64,000 bases of DNA from Anoplolepis gracilipes (taxonomy: Eukaryota; Arthropoda; Insecta; Hymenoptera; Formicidae): assembly GCF_047496725.1 (NCBI RefSeq), contig NC_132970.1:15661501-15725500 (forward strand), written 5' to 3'. The position numbers and the translations under genes were made by a program. Below, one piece after another: positions 50,668-64,000 of the stretch. The notes under the pieces are model-generated. The model saw nothing but the letters and a program-made list of their open reading frames with translations. It was not told where the DNA came from and ran no database searches. Every line of letters begins with the position of its first letter. Positions within the stretch are counted from its first letter, which is position 1.

Positions 50668-50794
50668 GTTTGCCACATGTTCCGCAACGTGCTCATCGTG
50701 TGTTTCTAAATTACGTTACGTTTTACACGTTATTATTACCCGTTGTTTTGCAAAAAAAAGTGATTTGCTAATAGACAAACTATTTTGTTGTACA

Positions 50795-53700
50795 ATGGCA
50801 ATTCAAGACATGGATATTTCCTTAAATATAACGGCGGATCCAGTTTTCTCAGCGAAAACTGTAAGTACTTGGTTATAGGTTAAATTAGGTTAAGAAATAT
50901 AAACACATGCATATATGTATAAAATATGTGCAAAAATATCACAAATTTTGTGTTAAAAAATAGTAATTCAGTAAATATATCAGAAGAGAAATTAATTTTT
51001 AATAAATATTTGTGCTTAGAATAAACAGAAAAGGACCCAGTCTTTGAAAACTTCGATTAAAAGATTGAAAAATCAATCCTTAAGCAAGAAAGGTATAGCA
51101 GTGAATAATGAGGAGTCAAAACATGTTAATGCACAAGAAATGGAATTTAAGAAAAGAATTAGACAGAAATCATTATCAACTATCTTTGCCAAAAAATTGA
51201 AAGAAGCCAATGTTGTCACTCAAAACGCACAGCCTCAGATTTTATCTCAAACTAAAGATATAACGGTAAAAGCTCCAAAGTTAGAAAAAATAAAACAATC
51301 TAATAAGAAGGATTTAAAATCTAATAAAGTTTTATCTGTAGCAAATTCTGATATTACAAATGAACAGACAATAGCTTTTACAAAGATAACAAAGCAACAT
51401 ATCGGTGAGACATTGTTGGCGAGAAAGAGAAATACTTCAATTGAACAAAAAAAATCACTTTCCGATATATTCTCAAATCAATTGAAGAAAGACTCAAATA
51501 AAATTGAGTTAAATGTATCACGTGACATTGATAAAGATAGTAAATTAAATAAAGAATCTGAAATAGTAACTAAGAAATCTCCTACTTTGAAAGTAACAGA
51601 GAGGATAGATAAAAGAAATGAAAAGAAACGTAAAGGTAAAATTGTAAATAATCACAAGGAATCAAACATTCCAAAACTAATGCACCAAGCGGGTGGAAAA
51701 GTTTCTTCCTTATTTGGCAATAACCCTGATGTACCAATGATAGGGCAGAGATTTGTAAAACCTGTAGACGAACCAGTTTTTACAGAGATCACTTTTGCAG
51801 ATCTCAATATTCACCCATTTATGGTTAGTATTTACATTCAGTTAATGTTTAAAATAAAAATTTTTATATTAAAGTAATAATTTCTATTATTTTTCTCACA
51901 GATCTCAAATTTAAAACAAAATATGCACATAACTAAATTGACAACGGTTCAGCAAAAAGCGATTCCAGAGATATTTTCAGCTAAGGATGTTTTAATAAGA
52001 TCTCAAACAGGATCTGGGAAAACACTAGCATATGCTTTACCTATTGTTGAACTGTTACACAACATTAGACCACAATTAAATAGAAACAGCGGTTTATCAG
52101 CTCTTGTAGTTGTACCAACAAGAGAATTGGCTTTGCAAACATATGAGTGTTTTATAAAACTGGTTAAAGTGAGTTAGGCAATATATTTTTATAGATATAT
52201 TTTTTAGATATATTTTATAGGTATATTTTATAGGTATATTTTTTGATAAAAATATTTAATATGTGTATATATCAAAACTACATTATAAACAATAATTTTA
52301 GCCATTTACATGGATTGTACCAGGATATATAATTGGTGGAGAAAAGAGAAAAGCAGAAAAAGCTCGGTTACGAAAGGGATGTAATATATTAATAACTACT
52401 CCTGGCAGATTATTAGATCATATAAGACACACAAAAGCGTTAAAGTTAAATGAAGTTAGATATTTCGTATTAGATGAAGCTGATAGAATGCTTGATATGG
52501 GATATGAAAAGGATATTTCTCAGTAAGTCTTTTACTTTTTTTATTTTTTTATAAAGAAAAACAACAGATTGTCATATAAATTTCTGATATAAATTAATTA
52601 TTATTTGATTTATTTACAATAAGAAAATATAGAATTAATAATTATGAAATTAATTAATTATATTCTATATGTTATATAATTTAGGATAGTAAGTGCTTTG
52701 AAAGTGTCAAGTTCCAATAACAATGAATCAGGATATGACGCTATGAAAATATTCAAGCAAAATATGACAAATATATCAACTGATAAAGAAATTTCAAAAA
52801 AGGATGATATAAAATCTGGTAATAAAATAGAAGAAAATCACGTTGATAGTGATAAAGTCAGATATGTATATCATTCAAGTGATGATAGTGAAGATGACAA
52901 TCAAAGAATTATTATCAAAGAAAAAGAAGTTTCATCGAAAGAAAAGAAAAAAGATAGAAAATATTTAAGTGTGAAGAATCAAGGATCTGATTCAAAAGCA
53001 GAAAATGCTCAAAAGATCGAGCAAGAGTTTAAAGATTTAAATGAATCAAGAAGACAGACAATTTTATTGTCCGCGACTTTGACACAAGCTGTTGAAAAAT
53101 TGGCGGGTCTCGCGATGCACAATCCAATCTTTGTCGACGCGGCTAAAGAGAATTTAGAAACAAGCGGAGGAGATACCAGCGAGATCAACGAAGATCTAAT
53201 AGTTCCACAAAGTGTAATTCAGAGTTACATAGTCACTCCGCCTAAATTAAGAATGGTCACTCTGAGCGCTTACATCGCCAGTAGATGTCAGGTAAGGAAT
53301 GATTTTCATTTTAAGAACAATGTAATTTTACAGCTATTCTATCTCTGTATATTTTTTGATATTTTATTTGTTAGACTCCTGGGGAGCATAAAATACTGAT
53401 CTTTATGGCCACGCAAGACATGGTGGATTATCATACCGAAATTTTGTCCTCTGTCCTTACGAAACCAGTGGATGAGGATGACGAAGATTCCGATCCGTTG
53501 GTTGATGTAGAATTCTTCAAACTACACGGTAACATGACGCAGAAAGAAAGGACGGAGGTCTTCAAAACTTTCAGTCAAGCGAAAAGTGGAGTACTACTGT
53601 GCACGGTGAGTCATATATTTTAAATTAACAAAAATTACTTTAAATGTTGACAAAATTTGGACATAAATTTTCTTTTAGTTGAATATTTTATAAATACTTA

Positions 53701-56700
53701 AATGTCTAACTTGTCTGACTTCTTAATAGATATAAAGTATACGTCTAAAAAGTCTTCTGTTGTTCTGAAATATATCGACTATTTTTTCTAATTTTTTCTT
53801 ATTCCTTTGATTAAAAATCTCTATAAATATTTAAAATTATTGTTTGCTCTTAAAATACAATACACAGAGCATATTATAAGATATTTTATTTGAGAGAGAT
53901 ATCAATATATTAAAAAAAATGATATAAAATTAAATATAATTAAGAAAAAAAGAGAATTAAAAAATAAACTGAGAGAGTATATATAATACAAGAGCAGTCA
54001 CAAGGATAGCTGTCGGCACTCTCTGAGCTGTAAATTACACACACTCTCCATGACTTATTCTTTCGGGAGGGAATTTAATACCTTTGGACCCACGCTGCGT
54101 CCAGAGGTTAAAAATTATTCGGGCGCATGAGGCCTTGGTAATGAGTATAATTATGATCATCCGTTATCTGCTTTCCTCGCTTTCTAAAAAAATCGTTTAA
54201 CAATTCAAACTTTGTAACATAACACATTAATTTTCTATAAGCGATTACTAATTTTCTTATGAAACAAATCGTGCCGCCAACAAGATATCCCCATAGTGAA
54301 AGGACATACATATTTTTATTCGATTTATAATACGATTAAAATATTTATAATATATTCATAGAGGCGCTTGTTTCGCTAATTACATTCTGTGAACGGCATA
54401 ATTAATCATGGCGCTATAATGTTCGCCAAGTAATGGATAACTTTCTTTCCCCGCCGTTAATTACATCCGTATTACATCGGCCGAATTAATCTGACGTCGA
54501 ATAACAGAGCAACTTTCTGATTCGCATTGAACTCTCGGCGACTGCTTTAACTGTCGTAATTACCGGTGAAAGCGATCGATTTCGTCTCGTGGTAAATTGT
54601 CGAAAATAAAACTCGCGGTCTCATTAAATCTTACCTCATCGGCTAATTCAGATTTTACCGAGAAATATATTGTTATAGCGCTTTTACGTGCCCGAAAGTA
54701 TATCGCAAGCAGAATGCGTGCGTAAATGAAAAAATAAAAAAAAATATGATTAAATCTTGCGATGGCGAGATTTGTGTACGCACGATCGACATCACGCGAA
54801 CGAGTGACAATCTTTTTACGCGCCGTGAAAATTAATTCCTTCCCGTCAGGCGATCTCTCGGGGTAATCGATTCGACCACGAAATTCGTGTGGGTCCTCTG
54901 TTATCTTCTCCTGTTATTCTCGTTAAACCCTATACACGAGCGTTATAATTAATTGACGTTCTTTCAAATTCGCGTCGCGAGAATCAGAGAGAAAAACAGC
55001 ACATGAATCTACAAAATTGATAATATAAAGTTATAGTGATTCTCTGCGAGCGATACTTTCTCAATTTTATTCATCCTTGGGTTTCGTATACGTCATAATT
55101 TTTCCGAACAAGTTACAAACTTTGAATAAGGAAGTTGCAGCGAAGTAAGGCAATTAAAAGACGGAAAGATTAAAACTGCGGTCGAATATATTTGCGCTCG
55201 TTTCTTTGGAAGTGCGTGAATGTGAAACATTTGAAAATCCATGCACCGTTTTATGGTGATCTAGAATTCTAGATGTTATGTAACACGCTCCGATGCTTAT
55301 TATCTTAATGAGAAACACCTTTTTTGCTAATTTTATTTTTTATATGCGATTTTTTACACGCTTTTCTTTATAATTGCATTATGCTGATGTAAATTAAGCA
55401 TCTTCAGTGCCGTATGATTATTCATTCATTTTTATAAGGAACACTTATTTGCACCTTGCATTGTTCACTATCATTGTTCATTAATCTTCTTTTTGACTTA
55501 AAATTTTATAAAAATCAACTTTAATTAATTTCAAATATGCTAAGCAATTGTGTATTAAAATTAATATTTATGCAAGACTCAGAGAGAAAGAGAGCTAAAA
55601 TTTCACGGTTTTAAATATTGATGTATTTAAACATTTAAATAAGAATATAGAATTTTTATAAATAGGAAACTACTAAAATAAAAAATTAAAATATTTATAA
55701 ATATTTACTAACGTTTATTCTTGTAAATTTCTAAATTAAATTTTCTCGACTATAATAAATCTCGTTCGTGGTCGAACGTATCGACACGACGCTTTCAACA
55801 TCGGTCGACAAGCAAGGGGAGAAGGGAGCAAAATAATTTACCGTGTACTCTCTTGGAGAGAAATGTCGGGCATATTTAACTCCTTAATGTTGAACTCCGC
55901 GGAATGCGCGATGGCAGCCGCCCACGTTTTACGAGGTCGCTACCACACGTAGGTTTTACGGCGGCGTTATTAATTTCCACGTTGAAAAGCCACGAAGGGG
56001 CATCCCCCTGGCCGGGAATGCTCTCAGCCGGATCCACCGCCGTGTGATCTATGGTCCGAGTGAGATGTTTTGAACGGCCGATCAGTTCTCGATCCCGCGT
56101 CCCGCCGATCCCCGGTCCCTTTCTTTAAACGATCGTTTGTCTTAATCGCCGCGCTATCGATCGCTCTTTGGCGCTCTCCGTCTCTCTTTAACGTGCGTCG
56201 AGACCGGTGGCTTGTATCGTTTTAATGCGCTAAGTGCGCTCGCTACGATCGCGAGCATCGATGAGATATTCTACCTAATTAATGTATTTTTTATTTCATC
56301 TTTTCTGCAGTTGTTCTAGGATTATTCGTAAATTATATGAAATTTTTTTTCAAGAAGTTGCCCAAGAAATCTCCCGAATTTTTTTTTCAGAAGATATACA
56401 TATACAAATTTCGAAAGATTAATTTAAAATGCAAATTTCAATTTTCTAGAGATTGAATTTTTATGCATACAATTATTCCGCCTTCATTAATATTCTCAAT
56501 CGCACAAAATAAATATCTAGAAACAGTTTCATCGATATTAATCAAGCGATAAAGTATAACGGAATCACGGGGCGAATTGGAATATATCCGGTCGATATTT
56601 ATTTCGAGAGGGAGAAGCCGTAGAGATTGCTTTCTTTCTATTCCTTCACGCTGGCGCCCGGATCGCGCCGTCGTCGACGTGTGTTGAATTAATAGCAGGA

Positions 56701-56805
56701 AAAGATGTAATAAGAATACACGGATATGTCCGTATCGTGCCGCGAAAGAATTCCGGGGTGCCGCGACGCCCCCCACTGGTGGTCTGGGATTAGTCCTCGA
56801 GGCCT

Positions 56806-56858
<53 letters not shown>

Positions 56859-59800
56859 AAGAGACAGAGAGAAAGGGAAAGAGACTCGGTGTACTCTCGC
56901 CACGGTAAATCATGGACTAGCCGAACGCAGGAAATCAGGGCTGTGCTCAAACGTTCACCGTTTGGGGTCTCGCAGCGGGCGCCCGCTTCGCGTATTCACG
57001 TCGCTACAAAACAAGAAATCACCCCGCGGTTTGTAAGACATTTGTACCAGCAGGTCGCGCAGACTCGTCGCTCGTGTTCGTGGAAGCAAGCTCATTCTCG
57101 ACACTAGGACGCGATAAGTGCCAAGGACATTGTTCCGGCAGAATTGTCAACAAGAAGTTGCCATTCTTAATCAATCTTGAGATATGTATTTTTTATAGAA
57201 AAATGTTCCAGATGAAATTTCTTTGGTTTTTTTTTTAAAAAAACATTCTGCAACAGATTACTTTTTTTATTCTAAAATTTACTCCGAATGGAGGTATTTC
57301 GGAGAATGCTATTTTTTTAAAGAGAATTAAATATTTTTTTAGTATATATAAATTTCTTTTTTATTCTGCATATTAAAGATAAGATACAAAGAAAATAAAG
57401 ACAGAATTTTATTTTATAATTGGAATAATCCAATTTATAAGATATTAATTTTGACATAAGCTATGAAATATCTTGTAAATTTTTTTTACTCTTTCAATAT
57501 ATAAATCACTAAAAATTTTCTAAAGATTAATAAGTAGAATTGACTAATGACATATGTATAAGTGTAACATTGCATCTGTATATTTTTTTCATATTTAATT
57601 GTGCATTTCTTATATCAATTAATTCAACTCATTATTTAATGTAAAATAAAATTATGGAATACTTGAAAAAATATTAGATATTTTATGTTATAATCGAAAT
57701 AAATTATAAAATGACTCTTTAATTGTTGATTTGTTAATCATTCTTTCTTAATACTTTTATAATGTAGAATGAAACAGAATAAAGTTATGAAAAAAACATA
57801 TGATTTCGTTCAGAAACCAAATAATCTTGAAATTTTAGAAATACTTCCATCTGAGACAAACTTATGTCAATCACAATGTTCTCGAAATCAAGTAACTTTT
57901 ATCTAAAATATTCTTCGATAAGGCACATTTTAAAATTTATTAGAGGAAATTATTTCTAATAATAACTCATCTTGTACTATTGGTTAAATAAATTTAAACA
58001 TAGAGCGTCGTGTTTTTCTTATCTTAGATAAACGATAAAAGAAGATTTTTTGCATGTCGTTTATCCAGAGCTATTGTAAGATGTATTTCTTTCTAATTAT
58101 CCAGGATGTCGCAGCGCGAGGATTAGATATGCCGAAGGTAGATTGCGTCGTTCAGTATACCGGGCCAATTTCGGCAAGGGATTATGTTCACCGAATCGGT
58201 AGAACAGCACGCGCAGGGTGCTCCGGCGCGGCAACAATCTTTCTGACGCCCCCGGAAATCGAGTTCGTGCGGATGCTCGAGTCAAGGCGCATCAGAATCA
58301 AACAGCAAGATATGAACGATGTCTTGGACAAGCTACTGGGACCTCTTTCCAAGCACAATTCCGTGCAGGCGACAGCTATCGCCCTCCAAAACGATTTTGA
58401 AAATTTAGTATTGGAGGATAAGCAACTTAGCGCAAAAGCATGTAAAGGTAAGTGATTTTGTAATGCTGTAGTAATGATGAGATATTGCAATAATAACTAT
58501 ATACGATGTTATATAAAACCGATATATTTATTTATATATTTTTGCGAGTACATTTTAAGAAACGTGCGTGTAGTAAAAGCTTCAATCTTTGTTTTCGTGT
58601 GAGACAAAATGTTGATGAGGAGCTGCGAGACACGAGCGAGCATCTACTTTGATGCAGTTGGATTGTAACGAAAGCGCGAGCTGACTTCAGGGTAGACTAA
58701 GCCAATTCCACCGGGCACCCCACTCGCATATAAAGCAAGCAACCCCTACGCATACACATTATGGGACTCTTATTCTGTCTCCCTTCACATTCGCCTCGTT
58801 CGCCACTTGGATATTTACATAGTCTATCGACAGGGAGGGATGATCCTGTTTGCTATGCCACGGTTACTCTATTAGGGTCGTTACGGAGAGGAATTTATTT
58901 GCTGCAATAATAAATCCATTATACTCGATCTAATACTCGTGGAAGTGAAGACATTAGCCCTCTTCATATTCACGATGACTTTTTTTTTTCCCTCGCGAAC
59001 TTCCCTTTCATATAAATATCGTCAATTAAATCAAACTTGTTGCTTGTTTCTCTTAAAATACTTCTCGATTATTTTGAATCTACAGAGTCTCTATCGTTTA
59101 TAAATATAAAAGTATCTCTTTGTCACCCGCTTTTGAAGAATCTTAATCTTTTGAGAAAATTAATCTTTTCTTAACGCGATAATAAAAAAAAAGACAAAAA
59201 CAACGTGAACAATTCTTGGAGATTATTTTTGGTAGAGGTGCATTAACGACTGTGTTACGTCAATTGCGATAACTGCGCGAACGAGCGACGAGCAATTCCA
59301 AAAAGGAAATTCGGGACCATTAATCTCTCTAAGAGGTTTTCGAGCTTCGAAATTGTCCCGCATCAGCCGGGGCTTTACACGAAGGTTAGCCACGGTTTTT
59401 GAGCGCTTAGCCGCCCCAGATTTGAGTGACGTTACACAGCTAACCACTTGACCGTTCCTTCGCACGTAGCTAGTGATTGATAGATTAATTGCTGCCGCCG
59501 TTCGTGACCCCCGTGGTATTGCACTTTTCGCATGGGAACCGAAGTTTGGAGGGAGCGAATGAGAGGAAAGTAGGAAGTGAATAACAAATTAGTTAACATC
59601 TCTCGATACATCTGAGATTATTTGCATTCATTATACGCATTAAAGATTGTGGAAAAAATTGTGGAAACATTTTTTTAACAAACAAACGTTTTTATTTATT
59701 TTATTAAGAAAATGGAATGACACGTTGCATTATATTTTCTAAAAGATATTGTAATTAATTCTTTAAACACAGATTATATATAATTTATATAAATAAAATT

Positions 59801-62079
59801 AATTTTCAGATTCATATTTAAATATTCTTTTACTTGCTCTTTTCTTTTAATTTTATATAATCATATATCTTATAGTAATGGAAAAAAAATTTCAGTTGTA
59901 CGTAAGTCTCAGTATATAGTATTTTACACTAGTCGTAATACAAGATATACTCTTCAATGTTGGAATTAAGTTCATAAAAACGTTCGTGCAACAAAAATGT
60001 AGTGAAAAATAATGTGGATGCTATGGCAACAATTCCGAAATTTATTTAATTCGTGACCGGTGCAGAGTCGCTGGTCGACGCGTGAGCAGAGAAGTGGAAA
60101 TCTCGCTAATTCGTAACATTATCACCCCAATAGAGCCGAACAGCCTTCAATAGCAAGTACAGCTCTATAGAACGAACCCCCTCGAGCTACGACCCTCGCC
60201 ACTAACCTGAGAGATTCATCCACCCCATCCCATATATACGATTTGAGCCTCGATGCACGACTATATTCCATTCATCGTAATTCTCTGCAAACATTTTTTT
60301 AATATTATCTTACAATTAATAGAACCGGCGCGATGCGTAATAATTGATTCGCTAAACGTCATTCGATTTCATTAAATTATTTAACAGATTATTTATATTT
60401 ATATGTCAAAATAATATATGTGGTGCGTAAATTGACAGATGTAATATAATTAAATTATATTTACATGTAAATTTAAGACGTTATAAATTTATTTACTACA
60501 TTTTACATTTTTTAAAATTTAATTTCACAAGTCGATCTTTTAAAAAATAGCACATTTAAATAAAAAAAAATTTTTTTACATTGATCTCCCGTACTCGTCG
60601 CGAGTTAGATCGAATTCAGTGTATATCGCTCGCGCGTCTTTCACAGGGGGAGGTGGCCGACACAATCCAACCACTGAATGTGACTTCCGCCAAAACCACT
60701 TACGCTTTGTGGCGAGAGACTCTTAACAATGCGATACAGGATACAAATACAATAAGACGCAGTTACATCACTTAGGAACAATGCTATGCAATGTCCCGCT
60801 CTTACACTCCTCCCTCCCCTTATACTCCGTTCTCCTCGTCGCCCCGACTTCTCAGCTAGACACCGCCCTCACGTGTGATTTATGTGCTAAATGGAGAAAA
60901 ACATTTCTCCCTTTTCAACGTTGACACCAAGCCGCAAGAAAGACTTCAAGCAGGGTTTCTTATGTGCGGAAGGGAGGAGTTGAGATTGGAAGCAGACGGA
61001 AATCAGGACGGAAAACGTTGAGACATAAGACTGAATTATGAAAATTAGAGACACTTACAGAGGACCCGAAGCGAAGCGCCCACTCGCGATTAAATCTATT
61101 CGATTAGATAGCCCCGTCATGTATCAAGTGATACAATGAATATATGCCATGCTTGAATAAATGTAAGGATAATGTTTAAGAAAATTTAACGACAAAATGA
61201 TTATAAAAAATTGTCTTGTTATGTATTTTAATTTTAATTCATTATTATCATTATTATCAATAATAATTTGATTTAATGCCGTCATTTTCTTAATTTTTAA
61301 CAAAACATTAAAAATTAGGCGATCTGTATGTATGATAGACAATCGAGAAACCAATTTGGGGTCCACCCTATCAGGATCGAAAGATTTTTCGCACGAAACA
61401 TAGCCAGCGGCCGTGTCAGTCGAGCACATGTCGAGTTCTCTCAGAACCAGAGATCCCCCGGGTTTCTCACCCGTGAGCACAAGCAAGAGATGTTAAGAAG
61501 GGACGCGAGGGTGACTATTAGCTGGCAGCACTTGACTCGACCACCCCCTCCTTTACCGTTAATGCCCCTTAATAGCCCGCTACGGGGCGCGCACACACCC
61601 CAAGCTTGGAATCGGGTGCGGTCCAACCCCCCGTGGAACCACTTAATGGAACTGCGATTAATAAGGGCGCACTACACGTAACTGATCATTACATCCGAGT
61701 TACACGTGACCTCTTAAACGTAGACGAGACGAATGTACTTGACACACTGAAACGTTGTATCTCAATTTTATCATTTCTAGGAAAACAAATTTTAATTTAT
61801 TGCTATTGGCTAATTGAGAGTGCGTGATTGGAAAGATATAATTTTTTTACTTTACGTTATAATCTCTTTTTTTCAGCATACATCTCGTGGATACGTTTCT
61901 ATTCGAGTTATCCGCGCGACATGCGCGAGATATTCAATCGAAAGGAACTTCATTTGGGTCACTATGCCAAGAGTTTCGCGTTGAGGGATCCACCGCAACG
62001 AATCGGTGGAATCGGTAAGAAGCTACGCGAGAAAGAAAGTTCAAAGCCCAAGCATAACAATCGCCTACATAAGCCGTAA
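50795..62079 (+). CDS. DDX31: DDX31/Dbp7-type DEAD-box RNA helicase
   Basis: This is an ATP-dependent RNA helicase of the DDX31/Dbp7 group, known to act in nucleolar 60S ribosome assembly. Exons: 50795-50860, 51020-51823, 51902-52168, 52302-52522, 52685-53291, 53375-53605, 58105-58447, 61877-62079, in phase, 913 residues (human about 850). Motifs: TGSGKT at 326-331, PTRELA 362-367, TPGR 412-415, DEAD 437-440, SAT 582-584, ARGLD 736-740, HRIGRTARAG 761-770. The last exon carries the DUF4217-type C-terminal domain (LHLGHYAKSFALRD). A Lys/Ser-rich N-terminal extension occupies about 1-290. DEAD and SAT are about 141 residues apart instead of roughly 30, owing to a charged insertion in exon 5. 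The stop codon TAA lies within a donor-like GTAAGT, so a further exon beyond the window cannot be ruled out. Confidence 0.93.
53606..58104 (+). other. DDX31 intron 6 (4.5 kb)
   Basis: This is a large intron in a gene whose first five introns are 78-162 bases. It is AT-rich with CpG-richer islands at about 54370-55200 and 55750-56260, the former with several TAATTA/ATTA words. It also holds a (GA)n array at 56809-56855. No nested gene is recognised. The islands could be regulatory elements for DDX31 or a neighbour. Confidence 0.6.
56809..56855. repeat. (GA)n microsatellite
   Basis: A pure GA run of about 47 bases inside DDX31 intron 6. Confidence 0.95.
58448..61876 (+). other. DDX31 intron 7 (3.4 kb)
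   Basis: The donor is AAG/GTAAGT and the acceptor TTTTTTTCAG. It has mixed-composition patches at 58600-58900, 59220-59570, 60050-60250, 60580-61110 and 61330-61700, with AT-rich sequence between. Frames in the patches have no recognisable domain. Confidence 0.6.
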
Positions 62080-62728
62080 GTATTCAATTCTTTTTTTGTT
62101 AGAGGATAAAATAATTGTGTTCTTAACAAAAGTTTCTCGCTGTTTCTATCTGTCATATTGAATTGTCGGGTATAAACGCAAACTTTAGAAGCATAGTGAC
62201 ATGCGTGTGTGATGTGTGACACATAGTTGTGGTAAACAATATGTTTCCATTTTGGGAGAGAACACACGAACGTCACAAACCGTCACTGGCTGTTGACCCG
62301 CGCTCAGCTGATGACATGTCAACCGCGCGATCGCGGGGCCCATCGTCTCCGGAGTGACGGTATTAATGACGGATTCACGCGTGGCTTAGCGTGTTAACCG
62401 CTGTCTCCTCCCCTCCTCACGCTACCTCTACCTCGGCGTGCGTAGAGCACGTTCATGCTGAGTAGGATGGCTCGTGCGATAGCTCCTAGAGAGGTTGGCG
62501 GACGCATCAAAACTGTCGCTCTGTGTCATCCGTCATGTACGACGAACGGGCGGACGTGTTCTACGGTGGCTGGTGACCATAAGCCATACGGCTCTCATCG
62601 TGCTCGTCGTTGTGTTCTCCCCCCGCGCGTTTCTCTCCCCGGTGACGGTGTAGTCTCCATTTCACTCCAGCTAAACTCGCATTGTCTCGCTCGCTCGCGA
62701 CAAATGTGTCTCATTTGCTCTGTCCCCT
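62080..62728. other. Downstream of DDX31, CpG-richer
   Basis: No canonical AATAAA was found shortly after the DDX31 stop. 62280-62700 is CpG-richer. No other gene is recognised. Confidence 0.4.
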
Positions 62729-62729
62729 C

Positions 62730-62798
<69 letters not shown>
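62729..62798. repeat. (CT)n microsatellite
   Basis: About 65 bases of CT repeat with one G interruption. Confidence 0.95.
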
Positions 62799-62859
62799 AT
62801 TCTATCTTTAGCGGTGTGCATTTCACATGGCACTCTGCTGGTTTCTGCCCTTCTCTGGG

Positions 62860-64000
<1,141 letters not shown>

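Overview
The window looks like nuclear DNA of an insect, most likely a hymenopteran and plausibly an ant. It has short GT-AG introns in an AT-rich background, CpG-rich islands, very many (GA)n/(CT)n and (TA)n microsatellites, and animal-type genes (Sec31, Integrator subunit 10, DDX31). The ant assignment is inference from sequence style only.

Layout. (1) 2-4915, plus strand: the 3' three quarters of Sec31, the outer COPII coat subunit; its 5' end lies outside the window. (2) 5590-8205, minus strand: a complete eight-exon INTS10 gene, tail-to-tail with Sec31. (3) About 8.2-38 kb: no convincing protein-coding gene. AT-rich sequence alternates with CpG-rich islands (near 10.2, 12.5, 15.5, 17.7, 20.3, 24.5, 27.9, 30.3, 35.3 kb), simple repeats and old interspersed repeats. 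(4) 38.1-40.3 kb: a chimeric duplicate made of the 3' end of a four-membrane-segment gene plus a broken internal piece of DDX31. (5) 40.3-45.8 kb: degenerate retroelement pieces resembling Penelope-like elements, a (TA)n array and a frameshifted Nap1-like fragment. (6) 46547-48958, minus strand: a five-exon gene for a 216-residue protein with four membrane segments, reconstructed here from splice sites and phases. (7) 50795-62079, plus strand: an intact eight-exon DDX31-like DEAD-box helicase with an unusual insertion of about 110 residues between motifs II and III. (8) 62.1-64 kb: very long (CT)n arrays and nothing coding.

The genes have unrelated housekeeping roles (ER export, snRNA 3'-end processing and RNA polymerase II termination, ribosome biogenesis) and do not form a pathway. 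The most notable feature is the recent local rearrangement. The 38-40 kb locus can be read as a copy of 45.8-52.75 kb that lost about 4.7 kb in the middle, leaving parts of two neighbouring genes joined head to tail. Every exon boundary below was set by eye from splice motifs, reading phase and remembered homologues; no alignment or database search was run.
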